Part shown: in pieces, positions 16,360 to 27,846 of the stretch | How positions within the stretch are numbered: position 1 is the first letter of the stretch | Layout: every line of letters starts with the position of its first letter | From: Lysobacter sp. ISL-50 | Lineage (GTDB): Bacteria; Pseudomonadota; Gammaproteobacteria; Xanthomonadales; Xanthomonadaceae | Length of the DNA: 64,000 nucleotides | Assembly: GCF_018612875.1 (NCBI RefSeq) | Contig: NZ_JAGGRI010000024.1 | Location: 62,001 to 126,000, forward strand | Direction of reading: 5' to 3' | The notes under the pieces: model-generated | Databases searched by the model: none | Told to the model about the DNA's origin: nothing | The model's input: the letters and a program-made list of their open reading frames with translations, nothing else | Position numbers and translations under genes: made by a program

Positions 16360-18672
16360 ATGTCCGACAACGATCTGAAAACCGCCGCGCTCGACTATCA
16401 CCGCCTCAGCCCGCCGGGCAAGATCAAGGTCACCGCGACCAAGCCGATGGTCACCCAGCGCGACCTGGCCCTGGCCTATTCGCCGGGCGTGGCTTACGCC
16501 TGCGAGGCCATCGTCGATGACCCCAACGCCGCCAGCGAGCTCACCGCGCGCGGCAACCTGGTCGCCGTCATCAGCAACGGCACCGCGGTGCTGGGTCTGG
16601 GCGACATCGGCCCGCTCGCCGGCAAGCCGGTGATGGAAGGCAAGGGCGTGCTGTTCCAGAAGTTCGCCGGCATCGATGTGTTCGACATCGAAATCGACGA
16701 ACGCGATCCGGACAAGCTGGTGGACATCATCGCTTCGCTGGAGCCGACCTTCGGCGGCATCAACCTTGAAGACATCAAGGCGCCGGAATGCTTCATAGTC
16801 GAGCGCAAGCTGCGCGAGCGCATGAAGATCCCGGTGTTCCACGACGATCAGCACGGCACCGCGATCATCGTCGGCTCCGCCGTGCTCAACGCGCTGGAAG
16901 TGGTCGGCAAGAAGATCGAGGACGTCAGGCTCGCCACCAGCGGCGCCGGCGCCGCCGGCATCGCCTGCCTGGACATGCTGGTCGCGCTGGGCATGAAGCC
17001 GCAGAACATCCTCGCGGTCGACCGCGACGGCGTGCTCTACAGCGGCCGCGGCAACATGGACCCGGACAAGCAGCGCTACGCGCGCGACACCGACAAGCGC
17101 ACCCTGGCCGACATCATCGCCGGCGCCGACGTGTTCCTGGGCCTGTCCGCCGGCGGCGTGCTCAAGCCGGAAATGGTCGCGACGATGGCCGACAAGCCGG
17201 TCATCCTCGCCCTGGCCAATCCGTACCCGGAAATCCTGCCCGAAGACGCCAAGGCCGTGCGTCCGGACTGCATCATCGCCACCGGCCGTTCGGACTACCC
17301 GAACCAGGTCAACAACGCGCTGTGCTTCCCGTACATCTTCCGCGGCGCGCTCGATGTCGGCGCCACCGTCATCAACGAAGAAATGAAGCTGGCCTGCGTG
17401 CGCGCGATCGCGGCGCTGGCGCGCATGGAGTCGTCCGACCTGGGCGGCGCCTACGGCGGCGACGTCCCCACCTTCGGCTCCGAATACCTGATCCCGCGTC
17501 CGTTCGACCCGCGCCTGCTGGTGATGCTGGCCCCGGCCGTGGCCAAGGCGGCGATGGATTCGGGCGTGGCCACGCGTCCGATCCTCGACATGGACGCCTA
17601 CGAAGAAAAGCTCAGCCAGTACATCTACCGCACCGGCCTGTTGATGAAGCCGGTCTACGACCGCGCCCGCGCCGACCGCAAGCGCGTGGTCTACGCCGAA
17701 GGCGAGGAAGAAACCGTGCTGCGCGCGGTGCAGACGGTGATCGACGAAGAACTGGCCTATCCGATCCTGATCGGCCGTCCGGACGTCATCGACACCCGCA
17801 TCAAGCGCCTGGGCCTGCGCATGCGCGAAGGCGTGGACTTCGAGTTGACCAACATCAACGACGATCCGCGCTTCAACGAATACTGGCAGCAGTACCACGC
17901 CCTGACCGAACGCCGCGGCGTGTCGCCGGCGGCGGCGAAGAACCTGCTGCGCTCGCGGCCGACGCTGATCGCCGCGCTGATGGTCGAACGCGGCGAAGCC
18001 GACGCGATGATCTCCGGGCTGGTCGGCCGCTTCCACAAGAAGCTGGGCTACATGCGCAGCATCTTCGACTTCGATCCGGGCGTGTCCGGCACCTCGGCGA
18101 TGACCGGCGTGATCAACGACCAGGGCGCGTGGTTCTTCCTCGATACCCACGTCCAGGTCGATCCCAGCGCCGAGCAGATCGCGGAAGCGACCTTGCAGGC
18201 GACCTACCGCCTCAAGCTGTTCGGCATCGAGCCCAAGGTCGCGCTGCTGTCGCACTCCAATTACGGCAGCCACGACAATCCGTCGGCGGCGAAGATGCGC
18301 AAGGTCCGCCAGATCGTCAAACAGCGCCAGCCCAAGCTGGAAATCGACGGCGAAATGCAGGCCGACACGGCCTGGGACGACGTGCTGCGCAAGCGCATCT
18401 TCCCCAACGCGACCCTGCACGGCCGCGCCAACCTGTTCGTGCTGCCCAACCTGGACGCCGCCAACATCACCTACAACATGGTGCGGGTGATGACCGACGG
18501 CGTCGCCATCGGCCCGATCCTGATGGGCCTGGACAAGCCCGCGCACATCCTGACCCCGGCCTCGACCCCGCGCCGCGTCGTCAACATGACCGCGATCGCG
18601 GCCGTGGACGCGCAGATCCGCGCCTTGCGCGAAGCCGACCGCAAGGGCTTGGCGGAGCTCGGCGGGGTCTGA
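16360..18672 (+). CDS. maeB: NADP-dependent malic enzyme with phosphotransacetylase-like domain
   Basis: The 770-residue protein decarboxylates malate to pyruvate with NADP. The N-terminal half has the malic enzyme motifs: [12 protein letters not shown] near residue 41, [16 protein letters not shown] near 73, [15 protein letters not shown] with metal ligands near 131, and the dinucleotide site [14 protein letters not shown]. The C-terminal third, from about residue 435, is a phosphate acetyltransferase-like domain that is regulatory in MaeB. Length fits the family. Start ATG 16360 gives [14 protein letters not shown]. It supplies pyruvate and NADPH and fits a lifestyle that uses C4/C6 acids. 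Confidence 0.93.
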   Translation: MSDNDLKTAALDYHRLSPPGKIKVTATKPMVTQRDLALAYSPGVAYACEAIVDDPNAASELTARGNLVAVISNGTAVLGLGDIGPLAGKPVMEGKGVLFQKFAGIDVFDIEIDERDPDKLVDIIASLEPTFGGINLEDIKAPECFIVERKLRERMKIPVFHDDQHGTAIIVGSAVLNALEVVGKKIEDVRLATSGAGAAGIACLDMLVALGMKPQNILAVDRDGVLYSGRGNMDPDKQRYARDTDKRTLADIIAGADVFLGLSAGGVLKPEMVATMADKPVILALANPYPEILPEDAKAVRPDCIIATGRSDYPNQVNNALCFPYIFRGALDVGATVINEEMKLACVRAIAALARMESSDLGGAYGGDVPTFGSEYLIPRPFDPRLLVMLAPAVAKAAMDSGVATRPILDMDAYEEKLSQYIYRTGLLMKPVYDRARADRKRVVYAEGEEETVLRAVQTVIDEELAYPILIGRPDVIDTRIKRLGLRMREGVDFELTNINDDPRFNEYWQQYHALTERRGVSPAAAKNLLRSRPTLIAALMVERGEADAMISGLVGRFHKKLGYMRSIFDFDPGVSGTSAMTGVINDQGAWFFLDTHVQVDPSAEQIAEATLQATYRLKLFGIEPKVALLSHSNYGSHDNPSAAKMRKVRQIVKQRQPKLEIDGEMQADTAWDDVLRKRIFPNATLHGRANLFVLPNLDAANITYNMVRVMTDGVAIGPILMGLDKPAHILTPASTPRRVVNMTAIAAVDAQIRALREADRKGLAELGGV

Positions 18673-18682
18673 TGCCACGCGC

Positions 18683-19738
18683 ATGGGCGAAGGGGGCGCG
18701 CTGAACGCCGTACTGGCCAGCGAACCGCTGCCGGTATCGGCGGCGCCCTCGCTCGCCCCGCTGGCCGAGCCGTGGCCGCAGGTCAGCGTGTTGCTGTTGT
18801 GCTTTCGCGACGCGGACTACATCCGCGCCGCGATCGAAAGCGCCTTCGCCCAGACCGTGCCGTGCGAGATCATCGTCTCCAACGACTGTTCCGACGACGC
18901 CACCTTCGACATCGCGGTGGAGATGGTCGCCGCCTATCGCGGCCCGCACCGGGTCAGCGTGCGCCGCACCGAGCGCAACCTGGGCGTATCGGCGCATTTC
19001 AACGACGCGATGACGTTCGCCCACGGCGACATCATCGTGATGATGGCCGGCGACGACATCGCCTATCCCGAACGCGTCGCCACCATCGTGCGCGCGTTCG
19101 AGGACACGCCTGGCGCGACCGTGCTCGGCAGCGATTTCGACGGCATCGGCACGCGCGGCGAACCGATCAAGGTCAGCTTCCGCGCGCGCCCGGAACGCTA
19201 CGAACTCGACTACTACGTGCGCATCGGCCGCCTGATCGGCCTGCTCGGCGCGACCATGGCGTTCCGCCGCTGCGTTTACGATCGCTTCGGCCCGCTGCTC
19301 GGCCCGATCGAAGACAACGCCCTGAGCCTGCGCGGCGCGCTGCTGGGCCAATCGCTGTGCCTGCGCCAGCCGCTGATCCAGTACCGGCGCCATCCCGGCA
19401 GCGTCAGCGGCACCGTGTTCGCGCGCGACGAACCGCGCGCGGTCGCCACCCGCCGTCGCTATGAGCGCACCGTGCAGTTCTATCGCGGCACCGCCGACGA
19501 TCTGGAATCGTGCCTGCGGCAAATGCCGGAACTGCCCGAGCGCAAGCGCCGTCTGGCGCGGCAAGTGCTGGCGATGTACCGCATCGAAGCCGACGCGCGC
19601 GAAGCGATCATCGCGCAACCGCGCTGGCGCTGGCTCGGCCCGGTGATGCGCGGCCTGGCCCAGCGCGGCCTGCGCCGCAAGAGCGCCGAGCGCGCCTTGA
19701 AACTGCTGCTGCCGCGCTCCTGGTTCGGCCTGCGCTGA
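18683..19738 (+). CDS. Family 2 glycosyltransferase
   Basis: The 351-residue protein has a GT-A fold: VSVLLLCFRDADYI at the nucleotide-binding start (about residue 34), SNDCSDDATF (first Asp pair), ERNLGVSAHFN, and the DXD-like MMAGDDIAY at about 114-122. The C-terminal part is basic and helical. It starts ten bases after the maeB stop, so may be read from the same mRNA. The acceptor and sugar are unknown; related enzymes work on surface polysaccharides. Confidence 0.82.
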   Translation: MGEGGALNAVLASEPLPVSAAPSLAPLAEPWPQVSVLLLCFRDADYIRAAIESAFAQTVPCEIIVSNDCSDDATFDIAVEMVAAYRGPHRVSVRRTERNLGVSAHFNDAMTFAHGDIIVMMAGDDIAYPERVATIVRAFEDTPGATVLGSDFDGIGTRGEPIKVSFRARPERYELDYYVRIGRLIGLLGATMAFRRCVYDRFGPLLGPIEDNALSLRGALLGQSLCLRQPLIQYRRHPGSVSGTVFARDEPRAVATRRRYERTVQFYRGTADDLESCLRQMPELPERKRRLARQVLAMYRIEADAREAIIAQPRWRWLGPVMRGLAQRGLRRKSAERALKLLLPRSWFGLR

Positions 19739-19761
19739 TTTACAGCCGAAGCGTCCCGCTG

Positions 19762-19790
19762 TTGTGGGAGGGCCTTCAGGCCCGACGCCT
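19762..19790. repeat. Single GGCCTTCAGGCCCGA-type element
   Basis: The sequence TGTGGGAGGGCCTTCAGGCC lies between the glycosyltransferase and the next small gene. It is one copy of the family found as facing pairs at 20200-20300, 20453-20553, 60388-60790 and near 62000. Confidence 0.75.
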
Positions 19791-19825
19791 TTCGCTCCGA
19801 TCGCCATAACCCCCCAAGGCCCCGC

Positions 19826-20173
19826 ATGAGCTGGTACCTAACCCTGCGCCCCGCCGCATCGCAAGCCGAACCGGCGGACACCGAAGCGCTGACCGCCTAC
19901 CTCGCCGCGCAACCCGAGTTGCGCCAGATCGGCCCGGTCGAGTTCGAATCTGTGCCCGGCCAGCCGCAGATGCTGATGATCCTGGCCAAGGACAACGGCC
20001 GCGGCGGCTACGCCAGCGACGGCAAATTCATTCCGCGCATCGACATCATCGAACTGATCTGCCCCTATTCCGAACCGCCGCAGTGGTACGACGCCATAGC
20101 CGCGCGCATCGCCGGACATCTGCATTGGCAGGCGGTCGAGGAAAGCGAAGCGCGGCAGGTCTGGCCGATCTGA
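19826..20173 (+). CDS. Hypothetical 115-residue protein
   Basis: The protein starts MSWYLTLRPA and contains MLMILAKDN, then IDIIELICPYSE and a C-terminal HWQAVEESE. It is soluble, without signal peptide or membrane helix. I do not recognise the family. High-GC codon use matches the surrounding core genome. Its last 26 codons (with about 190 bases of downstream DNA) are repeated directly behind it, so a 3' fragment of the gene is present a second time. Confidence 0.65.
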   Translation: MSWYLTLRPAASQAEPADTEALTAYLAAQPELRQIGPVEFESVPGQPQMLMILAKDNGRGGYASDGKFIPRIDIIELICPYSEPPQWYDAIAARIAGHLHWQAVEESEARQVWPI

Positions 20174-20595
20174 TCGCGCCGCGAGCGGTGGCTTTGGCTC
20201 TTGTGGGATGGCCTTCAGGCCCGATGCTTTTCGATCAGATAGCCAGAACCGCATCGACCTGATCGAAGAGCATCGGGCCTGAAGGCCCTCCCACAAAATC
20301 CATCTGCGCCGATGAACTGCGAGTGCGTGTAGCGCGCGTACTGACGCGATGGCCGCGCGCATCGCCGGACATCTGCGTTGGCAGGCGGTCGAGGAAAGCG
20401 AAGCGCGGCAGGTCTGGCCGATCTGATCGCGCCGCGAGCGGTGGCTTTGGCTCTTGTGGGAGGGTCTTCAGGCCCGATGCTTTTCGATCAGATAGCCAGA
20501 ACCGCATCGACCTGATCGAAGAGCATCGGGCCTGAAGGCCCTCCCACAAAATCCATCTGCGCCGATGAACTGCGAGTGCGTGTAGCGCGCGTACT
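20090..20595. repeat. 253-bp tandem duplication covering the gene's 3' end and a repeat pair
   Basis: Bases 20090-20342 and 20343-20595 are near-identical copies at an offset of 253. Each unit holds the end of the 115-residue gene, one facing pair of GGCCTTCAGGCC-type elements, and the start of a minus-strand remnant. Differences are few (for example CATAG against GATGG near the start, and GATGG against GAGGG in the element). This 749-base gap has no intact gene. Confidence 0.9.
20349..20426 (+). pseudogene. Duplicated 3' fragment of the 115-residue gene
   Basis: In the second copy of the 253-bp repeat, a base change creates an ATG at 20349 and opens a 25-codon frame identical, apart from the first residue and one internal His-to-Arg change, to the C-terminus of the upstream protein, ending QVWPI. 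It is a by-product of the duplication and probably not functional. Confidence 0.7.
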
Positions 20596-20695
20596 CCTGC
20601 AACTGATGCACGGTCCCCAGCGCGATCGCCGGATAGATTTCCTCCGGCGAAGTCAGCAGCGCCACGCGCTGTGCGTGCCCGGTCGCGAACGGCAT
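20596..20695 (-). pseudogene. Possible gene remnant on the minus strand
   Basis: A short protein-like stretch begins MPFATGHAQRVALLTSPEE and runs toward the duplication, continuing as a YARYTHSQFIGA segment within the repeated unit before ending in the repeat element. It lacks a plausible upstream gene and a normal C-terminus. I cannot assign a family, so this is only a candidate remnant. Confidence 0.3.
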
Positions 20696-20771
20696 CCGCC
20701 GGTGAAGGCGTTCTTGCGGTGGTTGGATGAGGAGATGGGGTGAGTGGGGCGGCTTTCGGGTGGCTACTCGC

Positions 20772-20889
20772 TGAAGTCGCTGGATTCCCGCATTCGCGGG
20801 AATGACGGTAGGTAGGTGGCGTCGTAGATGGAGCCGCGATTTTCTTTTGCTCGTCATTCCCGCGAACGCGGGAATCCAGCGACTTCAGC
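20772..20889. repeat. Facing pair of GTCATTCCCGCG-type palindromes
   Basis: Two elements (20772-20807 and 20853-20888) face each other: TGAAGTCGCTGGATTCCCGC...GGGAATGACG and its inverse. Each is itself a hairpin. They lie between the duplicated region and the LysR gene stop. A similar facing pair lies at 43833-43915. Confidence 0.85.
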
Positions 20890-20922
20890 CGGCCCGCTCC
20901 AGCGCAGCTCCCGTCCAAGCCC

Positions 20923-21801
20923 CTAAGCCACCTCAACCCGCCCAGGCAACCAAGCCATCGCAAACTCCCGCAACAACTTCACCCGGGCCGAGCGCCGCAG
21001 ATCCGGATGGATCGCGAACCACAACTCGGTAGGCACCTCCGCCATCGGCGCCGACAACCGCTTCACCCCGCCCGCGGCATCGGCGAAATAGCACGGCAGC
21101 AAGGCGCGCCCGATCCCGGCCTGAGACGCCGCCAACGCCGCCGGCAACGAATTGACCCGCATCGCGATGCGCGCCTCGTCCACGTTCGCGCGCAGCCAAT
21201 GCGCCGACGACAAATGCGACAAGGCATCGTCGAAGCCCACCCACTCGCCGTCGGACAACGCCGAACGCTTGCCGGCCTTCGTGCCGCTGGCCACATACAC
21301 CGCGGTGGAAATCGAAGCGATCCTTCGCACCGACAAGCCATCGGGCATCAGCGCGCTCGCCCGCAGCGCCACATCGGCGTCGGGCTGCTGCAGATTGACG
21401 AAGGCATTGGCGACGATCAGATCGCAACGCACCCGCGGATGCTGCGCGGTGAACGCCGCGCACATCCGCGCCGCGACCCCGGCCAGCGTGTCGGGAATGG
21501 TGATGCGCAAACGTCCCTCGGCCTGCGCATCGCGCCCGGCCAGCTGGCGTTGCAGACGATCGGCATCATCGAGAATCCGCTGCGCCGCCGCGATCGCGAT
21601 CGCCCCGGCCTCGGTCGCGGTATAGCCGCTGCGGCTGCGCCGGAACAGCGCCGCGCCCGCGCGCGCCTCGATCGCCGCCAGCCGCCGGAACGCGCTGGAG
21701 TGATCCAGCGCCAGCGCCTTGGCCGCGCCGCTCAGGCTGCCGTGCGCGCCGATCGCGCGCAGCAGATCGAAATCTTCCAGGGACAATCGAGGTTGTCGCA
21801 T
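20923..21801 (-). CDS. LysR-family transcriptional regulator
   Basis: The 292-residue protein starts MRQPRLSLEDFDLL. It has an N-terminal winged helix-turn-helix (GSLSGAAKALALDHSSAFRRL) and a C-terminal periplasmic-binding-like effector domain that includes SVRRIASISTAVYV. It is transcribed away from a glutathione S-transferase/SMR pair over an 86-base gap, the usual arrangement in which a LysR protein controls its divergent neighbours. The inducer is unknown. A longer frame to 21867 would overlap the divergent promoter and was not used. Confidence 0.88.
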   Translation of the reverse strand: MRQPRLSLEDFDLLRAIGAHGSLSGAAKALALDHSSAFRRLAAIEARAGAALFRRSRSGYTATEAGAIAIAAAQRILDDADRLQRQLAGRDAQAEGRLRITIPDTLAGVAARMCAAFTAQHPRVRCDLIVANAFVNLQQPDADVALRASALMPDGLSVRRIASISTAVYVASGTKAGKRSALSDGEWVGFDDALSHLSSAHWLRANVDEARIAMRVNSLPAALAASQAGIGRALLPCYFADAAGGVKRLSAPMAEVPTELWFAIHPDLRRSARVKLLREFAMAWLPGRVEVA

Positions 21802-21887
21802 CCGCAAGCAATCCTTGGGGTCGCGCCGTATTCCGGGCGCCGGGGCATTCGATGAGAGTAGCGCCACTCCCCCACGGATACACGCTC

Positions 21888-22532
21888 ATGAAGCTCTACT
21901 ACACCCCGCACACCTGCTCGTTCGCCCCGCATATCGTCTTGCGCGAACTGGGCATCGAGGCCGAACTGCGCCGCGTGCGCATCGGCCCGGACCCCATCGT
22001 GGTCGCCGACGGACGCGACTTCCGCGAACTCGGCGCGCTGGGCTACGTCCCGCTGCTGGAACTCGACGACGGCCGCGTGCTGCACGAAGGCGTGTCGATC
22101 CTGCAATACCTCGCCGACCAGCACCCCGACAGCGGTCTCGCCCCGGCGCCGGGCAGCGCCGAGCGCATCGAGTTGAACCAGTGGCTGACCTTCATCAGCT
22201 CCGAACTGCATAAACTCTTCAGCCCGTGGCTGTTCCATCCCGAGTACGGCGAAGCCCCCGCGCGGATTGCTCGCGAACGCTTGCAGCCGCGTTTGGCGCT
22301 GGTGGACCGCCATCTGGCCAAGAACGCGTTCGTGCTGGGCGAGCGCTTCAGCATCGCCGACGCGTACCTGTACACCATCGCCGGCTGGGCCCGCGTGTTG
22401 AAGATGGACCTGCATCCGTACCCGGCCCTGGACGCTTATCTGGACCGCATCGGCCAACGCGACAGCGTGCGCGACGCGCTGCGCCGCGAGCGCGAGGACG
22501 CACGCGCGCAACCCGAGCGAGCGCCTGCATGA
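21888..22532 (+). CDS. Glutathione S-transferase
   Basis: The 214-residue protein begins MKLYYTPHTCSFAPHI, typical of beta-class bacterial GSTs, with Cys10 as the active-site cysteine. A thioredoxin-like N-domain includes VPLLELDDGRVLHEG with the cis-Pro, followed by a helical C-domain with FSIADAYLYTIAGW. It would conjugate or reduce electrophiles with glutathione in the cytoplasm. The ATGA overlap with the following SMR gene shows translational coupling. Likely regulated by the divergent LysR protein. Confidence 0.88.
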   Translation: MKLYYTPHTCSFAPHIVLRELGIEAELRRVRIGPDPIVVADGRDFRELGALGYVPLLELDDGRVLHEGVSILQYLADQHPDSGLAPAPGSAERIELNQWLTFISSELHKLFSPWLFHPEYGEAPARIARERLQPRLALVDRHLAKNAFVLGERFSIADAYLYTIAGWARVLKMDLHPYPALDAYLDRIGQRDSVRDALRREREDARAQPERAPA

Positions 22533-22858
22533 AAGCCTCGACCGCATGGATGATGCTGATCGCCGCCGGCTTGATCGACGTGGCCTGGGCCTTGTCGATG
22601 AAACTCTCGCAGGGCTACACCCGGCCGTGGTGGACGGCGGCGTCGGTGGTCGCCTTGATTGCCTTCGTCTGGCTGCTGGGCCGCGCGCTGACCGCCTTGC
22701 CGGTCGGCAGCGCGTATGCGGTGTGGACCGGCATCGGCGCCGCAGGCACGGTGCTGATCGGTTCGATGCTGTTCGGCGAATCCATCACGCCGTTGAAGCT
22801 GGGCGGGGTGGGGCTGATCGTCGCGGGAATTTTGGTGTTGCGGGGGGCGCCGGCTTGA
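22529..22858 (+). CDS. SMR-family small multidrug/guanidinium exporter-like protein
   Basis: The 109-residue protein has four helices and the SMR pattern WALSMKLSQGYTRPW, then LPVGSAYAVWTGIGAAGTVLIG and LFGESITPLKL. The VWTGIGA motif is closest to the Gdx/SugE branch. The membrane carboxylate that is Glu in nearly all members (EVVWA in SugE) is Asp17 here (LIDVAWA). The start ATG overlaps the GST stop. A drug or guanidinium export role is inferred from the family; the Glu-to-Asp change makes activity uncertain. Confidence 0.82.
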   Translation: MKASTAWMMLIAAGLIDVAWALSMKLSQGYTRPWWTAASVVALIAFVWLLGRALTALPVGSAYAVWTGIGAAGTVLIGSMLFGESITPLKLGGVGLIVAGILVLRGAPA

Positions 22859-22875
22859 TCGCTCGGACAGCAAGA

Positions 22876-23046
22876 GCAAATCCCCCCTGGCCCCCCTTTT
22901 TCAAAGGGGGGAATCCGTCTCGGGGATTTCAGTGGAGGCGACCGCATCGCTTCGGATAACCGGGACACATCGCCGCATCACCCACCACGCCCCCACCCGA
23001 AGCATTTCCCCCCTTTGAAAAAGGGGGGCCAGGGGGGATTCGCTCT
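22876..23046. repeat. Facing pair of CCCCCTTTGAAAAAGGGGG elements
   Basis: The sequence AATCCCCCCTGGCCCCCC with TTTTTCAAAGGGGG at 22876-22915 is mirrored at about 23008-23046. Each is a G/C-run hairpin around a TTTGAAAAA core, and together they form a long inverted repeat. The same family is at 37224-37386. The rest of the 378-base gap up to aceE holds a TAGACT -10-like box at 23175-23180 and no gene. Confidence 0.85.
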
Positions 23047-23236
23047 TCCAGCCACCCGCCCCCCAACCAAACCCCACCGTATCCCCCGCCCCCAGCACCA
23101 TTCATCCATAGCCAATACGAACTATCCCACCCCACCGACCACCCAAAGCAAGCCGAACCCCATCCCCCGTTTGTTAGACTCGACGCTCTAATCCGCCCCC
23201 CAACATTCGAGGCGCGGCCACGGGGCCGCGAGATAG

Positions 23237-25942
<2,706 letters not shown>

Positions 25943-25963
25943 TCTCTTGGCGAGAAGCAGAAA

Positions 25964-25990
25964 GGGCGGCCAGTTGGCCGCCTTTTTTTT
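25964..25990 (+). terminator. aceE terminator
   Basis: A GGCGGCC stem with loop AGTT and matching GGCCGCC is followed by eight T's, 21 bases after the aceE stop. It marks the boundary between the high-GC core and the AT-richer island. The following 240 bases (to 26229) show no gene except the leader and ribosome site of the next one. Confidence 0.9.
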
Positions 25991-26229
25991 GCGATATCAG
26001 CAACGCCACGCCAGTGACAAAAGCATGGTGTGGTTCAAGTATTGGAGCTTGCGCTGGCTTCCACTTACCAGATTTAATGGGGCTGGCTGGATCGAACTGA
26101 ATTGAATTCTCAGCCATTTTCGAAGGATTGCTCAAAACGTATTTTGACGTACGAAACGGCCACCGTTGGTCGCGAACCTGATCGCTTGGTTCGTTACGTC
26201 AAGAAAGGAATCTTTTAGGAGGAGAGGGA

Positions 26230-27093
26230 ATGGCAATTTTTAGCGTTCACTTCGATGGAGCAATTACAACGCGTGATCACAAAGTCTCGATCCGCGTACT
26301 TGCTAATACATATGAGCACATGCAAAGAGCTATAGATCGCTCATATTTAATTAACAAGCATGGCCAGGTATGGAAGCATGCTCGGCTAAAAGGGAATGAG
26401 TACGCCGAGACCGAATTTATTGCGGAATACCCGCGTGAAGGCGGGATAATTCTCGATGCTGCCCGCGAAGGCGCTGAAGCAATCATCGATCGAATTGCTG
26501 CGGCAGTTATTCCTTTGTTCGAGGCGTCCACGAGGCAGGGTGTTCAACTCGCTGAGTCTGTTGCGATTCAGTATCAAGATCGAATCGCGTATGTCGAGAA
26601 TATGGGAAGGGATACACAAACATTTGAATCCTTGCTTGATGATCCTCCGGATATCTGGTCGAAAGCTTATTCGAGTAGGTCAATCGTGAAGGAGATCGAT
26701 CCGCTTGTGAGTGTGATAGCGCATGACGAGAACAGCTGTGTCGATCTTCGGTTCGTCGGGAGTAACGTATATCAAGATATGCGATTTTCTCCGATCATTG
26801 CACAGAGATTTCATGCGATAGCCTCGAATCGACAGCTTGCTGCACCTGTCATAGTGCGTGCAAAAATCAGAGTGCTTGATCGCGGCAATAAGCGTGCGAT
26901 GCCAAGCGCTAAGATCGAAAACATTGCGACTGGGCGTGAGGTGTCATTGCATCTCCAGGAACGTGCGGATTTTGATGTGCTTCATCCATATCACGACGGA
27001 CGAGAGGTGCTGATGTATGCATCACCTCTGACTGAGGCTCTAGGCTTTGATCTTTATGGAGGCGATCTTGTGTTCCTGGACTTGGTTGGTTGA
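26230..27093 (+). CDS. Island gene 1: soluble protein of unknown function
   Basis: A strong AGGAGGAGAGGG ribosome site precedes ATG 26230. The 287-residue product begins MAIFSVHFDGAI, has an amphipathic helix YEHMQRAIDRSYL, then EYPREGGIILDAAREGAEAI. A beta-rich C-terminal half contains VSVIAHDENSCVDLRF and ends DLYGGDLVFLDLVG. There is no signal peptide or membrane helix. Base composition is clearly lower in GC than the flanking aceE. Only three bases separate it from the next gene, so the two are co-translated. I do not recognise the family; the N-terminal helix-sheet part and C-terminal beta part look like two domains. Confidence 0.75.
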   Translation: MAIFSVHFDGAITTRDHKVSIRVLANTYEHMQRAIDRSYLINKHGQVWKHARLKGNEYAETEFIAEYPREGGIILDAAREGAEAIIDRIAAAVIPLFEASTRQGVQLAESVAIQYQDRIAYVENMGRDTQTFESLLDDPPDIWSKAYSSRSIVKEIDPLVSVIAHDENSCVDLRFVGSNVYQDMRFSPIIAQRFHAIASNRQLAAPVIVRAKIRVLDRGNKRAMPSAKIENIATGREVSLHLQERADFDVLHPYHDGREVLMYASPLTEALGFDLYGGDLVFLDLVG

Positions 27094-27096
27094 CCG

Positions 27097-27741
27097 GTGT
27101 TTGAATCTCTCGCGACGAAATATTTAGAGGCGGCTTCGACTAAGTTGCCGTTACGATACTTTTTTTTGTTTGCGCTTGGGTTCTTAATAATTGCGGCGGA
27201 TGAGGGTGGTCAAGTAGGTGTAATAGATTCGCTGCTTTCTTTGAAGCTTGTTGATCTAATGTCAGAAAAGTATTGGGTGAAACAAGCTCCGAGCTTAGGA
27301 TGGGCTCTCTTTGCCTGTGTGTTTGTAATAACAGGCGCCTGGGTAGAGAAGGCCATTTCTAGCGGTCTTCTGAGGCTGAACGAGCGTAATAATAAATATA
27401 AGGAAAGTGTAAGGAAAATATATGAAAGTGCACGACTGCATCTTCCTCCTAGGGCAGAGCGGCAGTCCGAAATTGCATTGATAGAGGCGGCTTTGATGCC
27501 ATCCATGAAGAGAATTAATCTAAGGACGTCGCTGGCTCAAACCAGTGGTGCATTGGGGGTGTTTCTGATCCTGCTACCTTGGGGATCTGTCCTGGATATG
27601 GTAGTTGGAGTGGTTCTTTTGATAGTGGCATTGCTGGCCGTTATTCGTTCAATGCAGATTTTCATTGCTGATTATTTTCCTTTAGCAGTCATGAGGAATA
27701 TCCTTCAGGGGAGGCGAGAGATTGGAGATGTGGACACTTAA
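27097..27741 (+). CDS. Island gene 2: membrane protein with a cytosolic helical segment
   Basis: Starts at GTG 27097, three bases after gene 1. The 214-residue product has four hydrophobic helices at about residues 20-34, 67-83, 149-162 and 166-184. Between the second and third lies a charged helical stretch (RNNKYKESVRKIYESARLHL) that may be cytosolic. AT-rich codon use matches genes 1 and 3. The pairing of a soluble protein with a small membrane protein is common in sensor/effector defence or toxin pairs, but no known family was recognised. Confidence 0.72.
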   Translation: MFESLATKYLEAASTKLPLRYFFLFALGFLIIAADEGGQVGVIDSLLSLKLVDLMSEKYWVKQAPSLGWALFACVFVITGAWVEKAISSGLLRLNERNNKYKESVRKIYESARLHLPPRAERQSEIALIEAALMPSMKRINLRTSLAQTSGALGVFLILLPWGSVLDMVVGVVLLIVALLAVIRSMQIFIADYFPLAVMRNILQGRREIGDVDT

Positions 27742-27846
27742 ATTAGTCAGTATTTAATTGCCCAAAGGTCAGGATGATTTGGCCGGCGTTTCATTTATAA
27801 GATCACGACTCTACTTGGTTGCAAAAATACTCTAATTATCTGAGGG

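Noticed and set aside
16306-18684. Minus-strand frame of 792 codons opposite maeB
   Set aside because: Its composition (His/Asp/Val/Arg rich) is the mirror of the maeB codon pattern, and maeB is certain.
22876-23046. Possible CRISPR-like spacing of two GC-rich repeats
   Set aside because: Only two inverse copies with a single spacer and no cas genes; it is a dispersed repeat pair.
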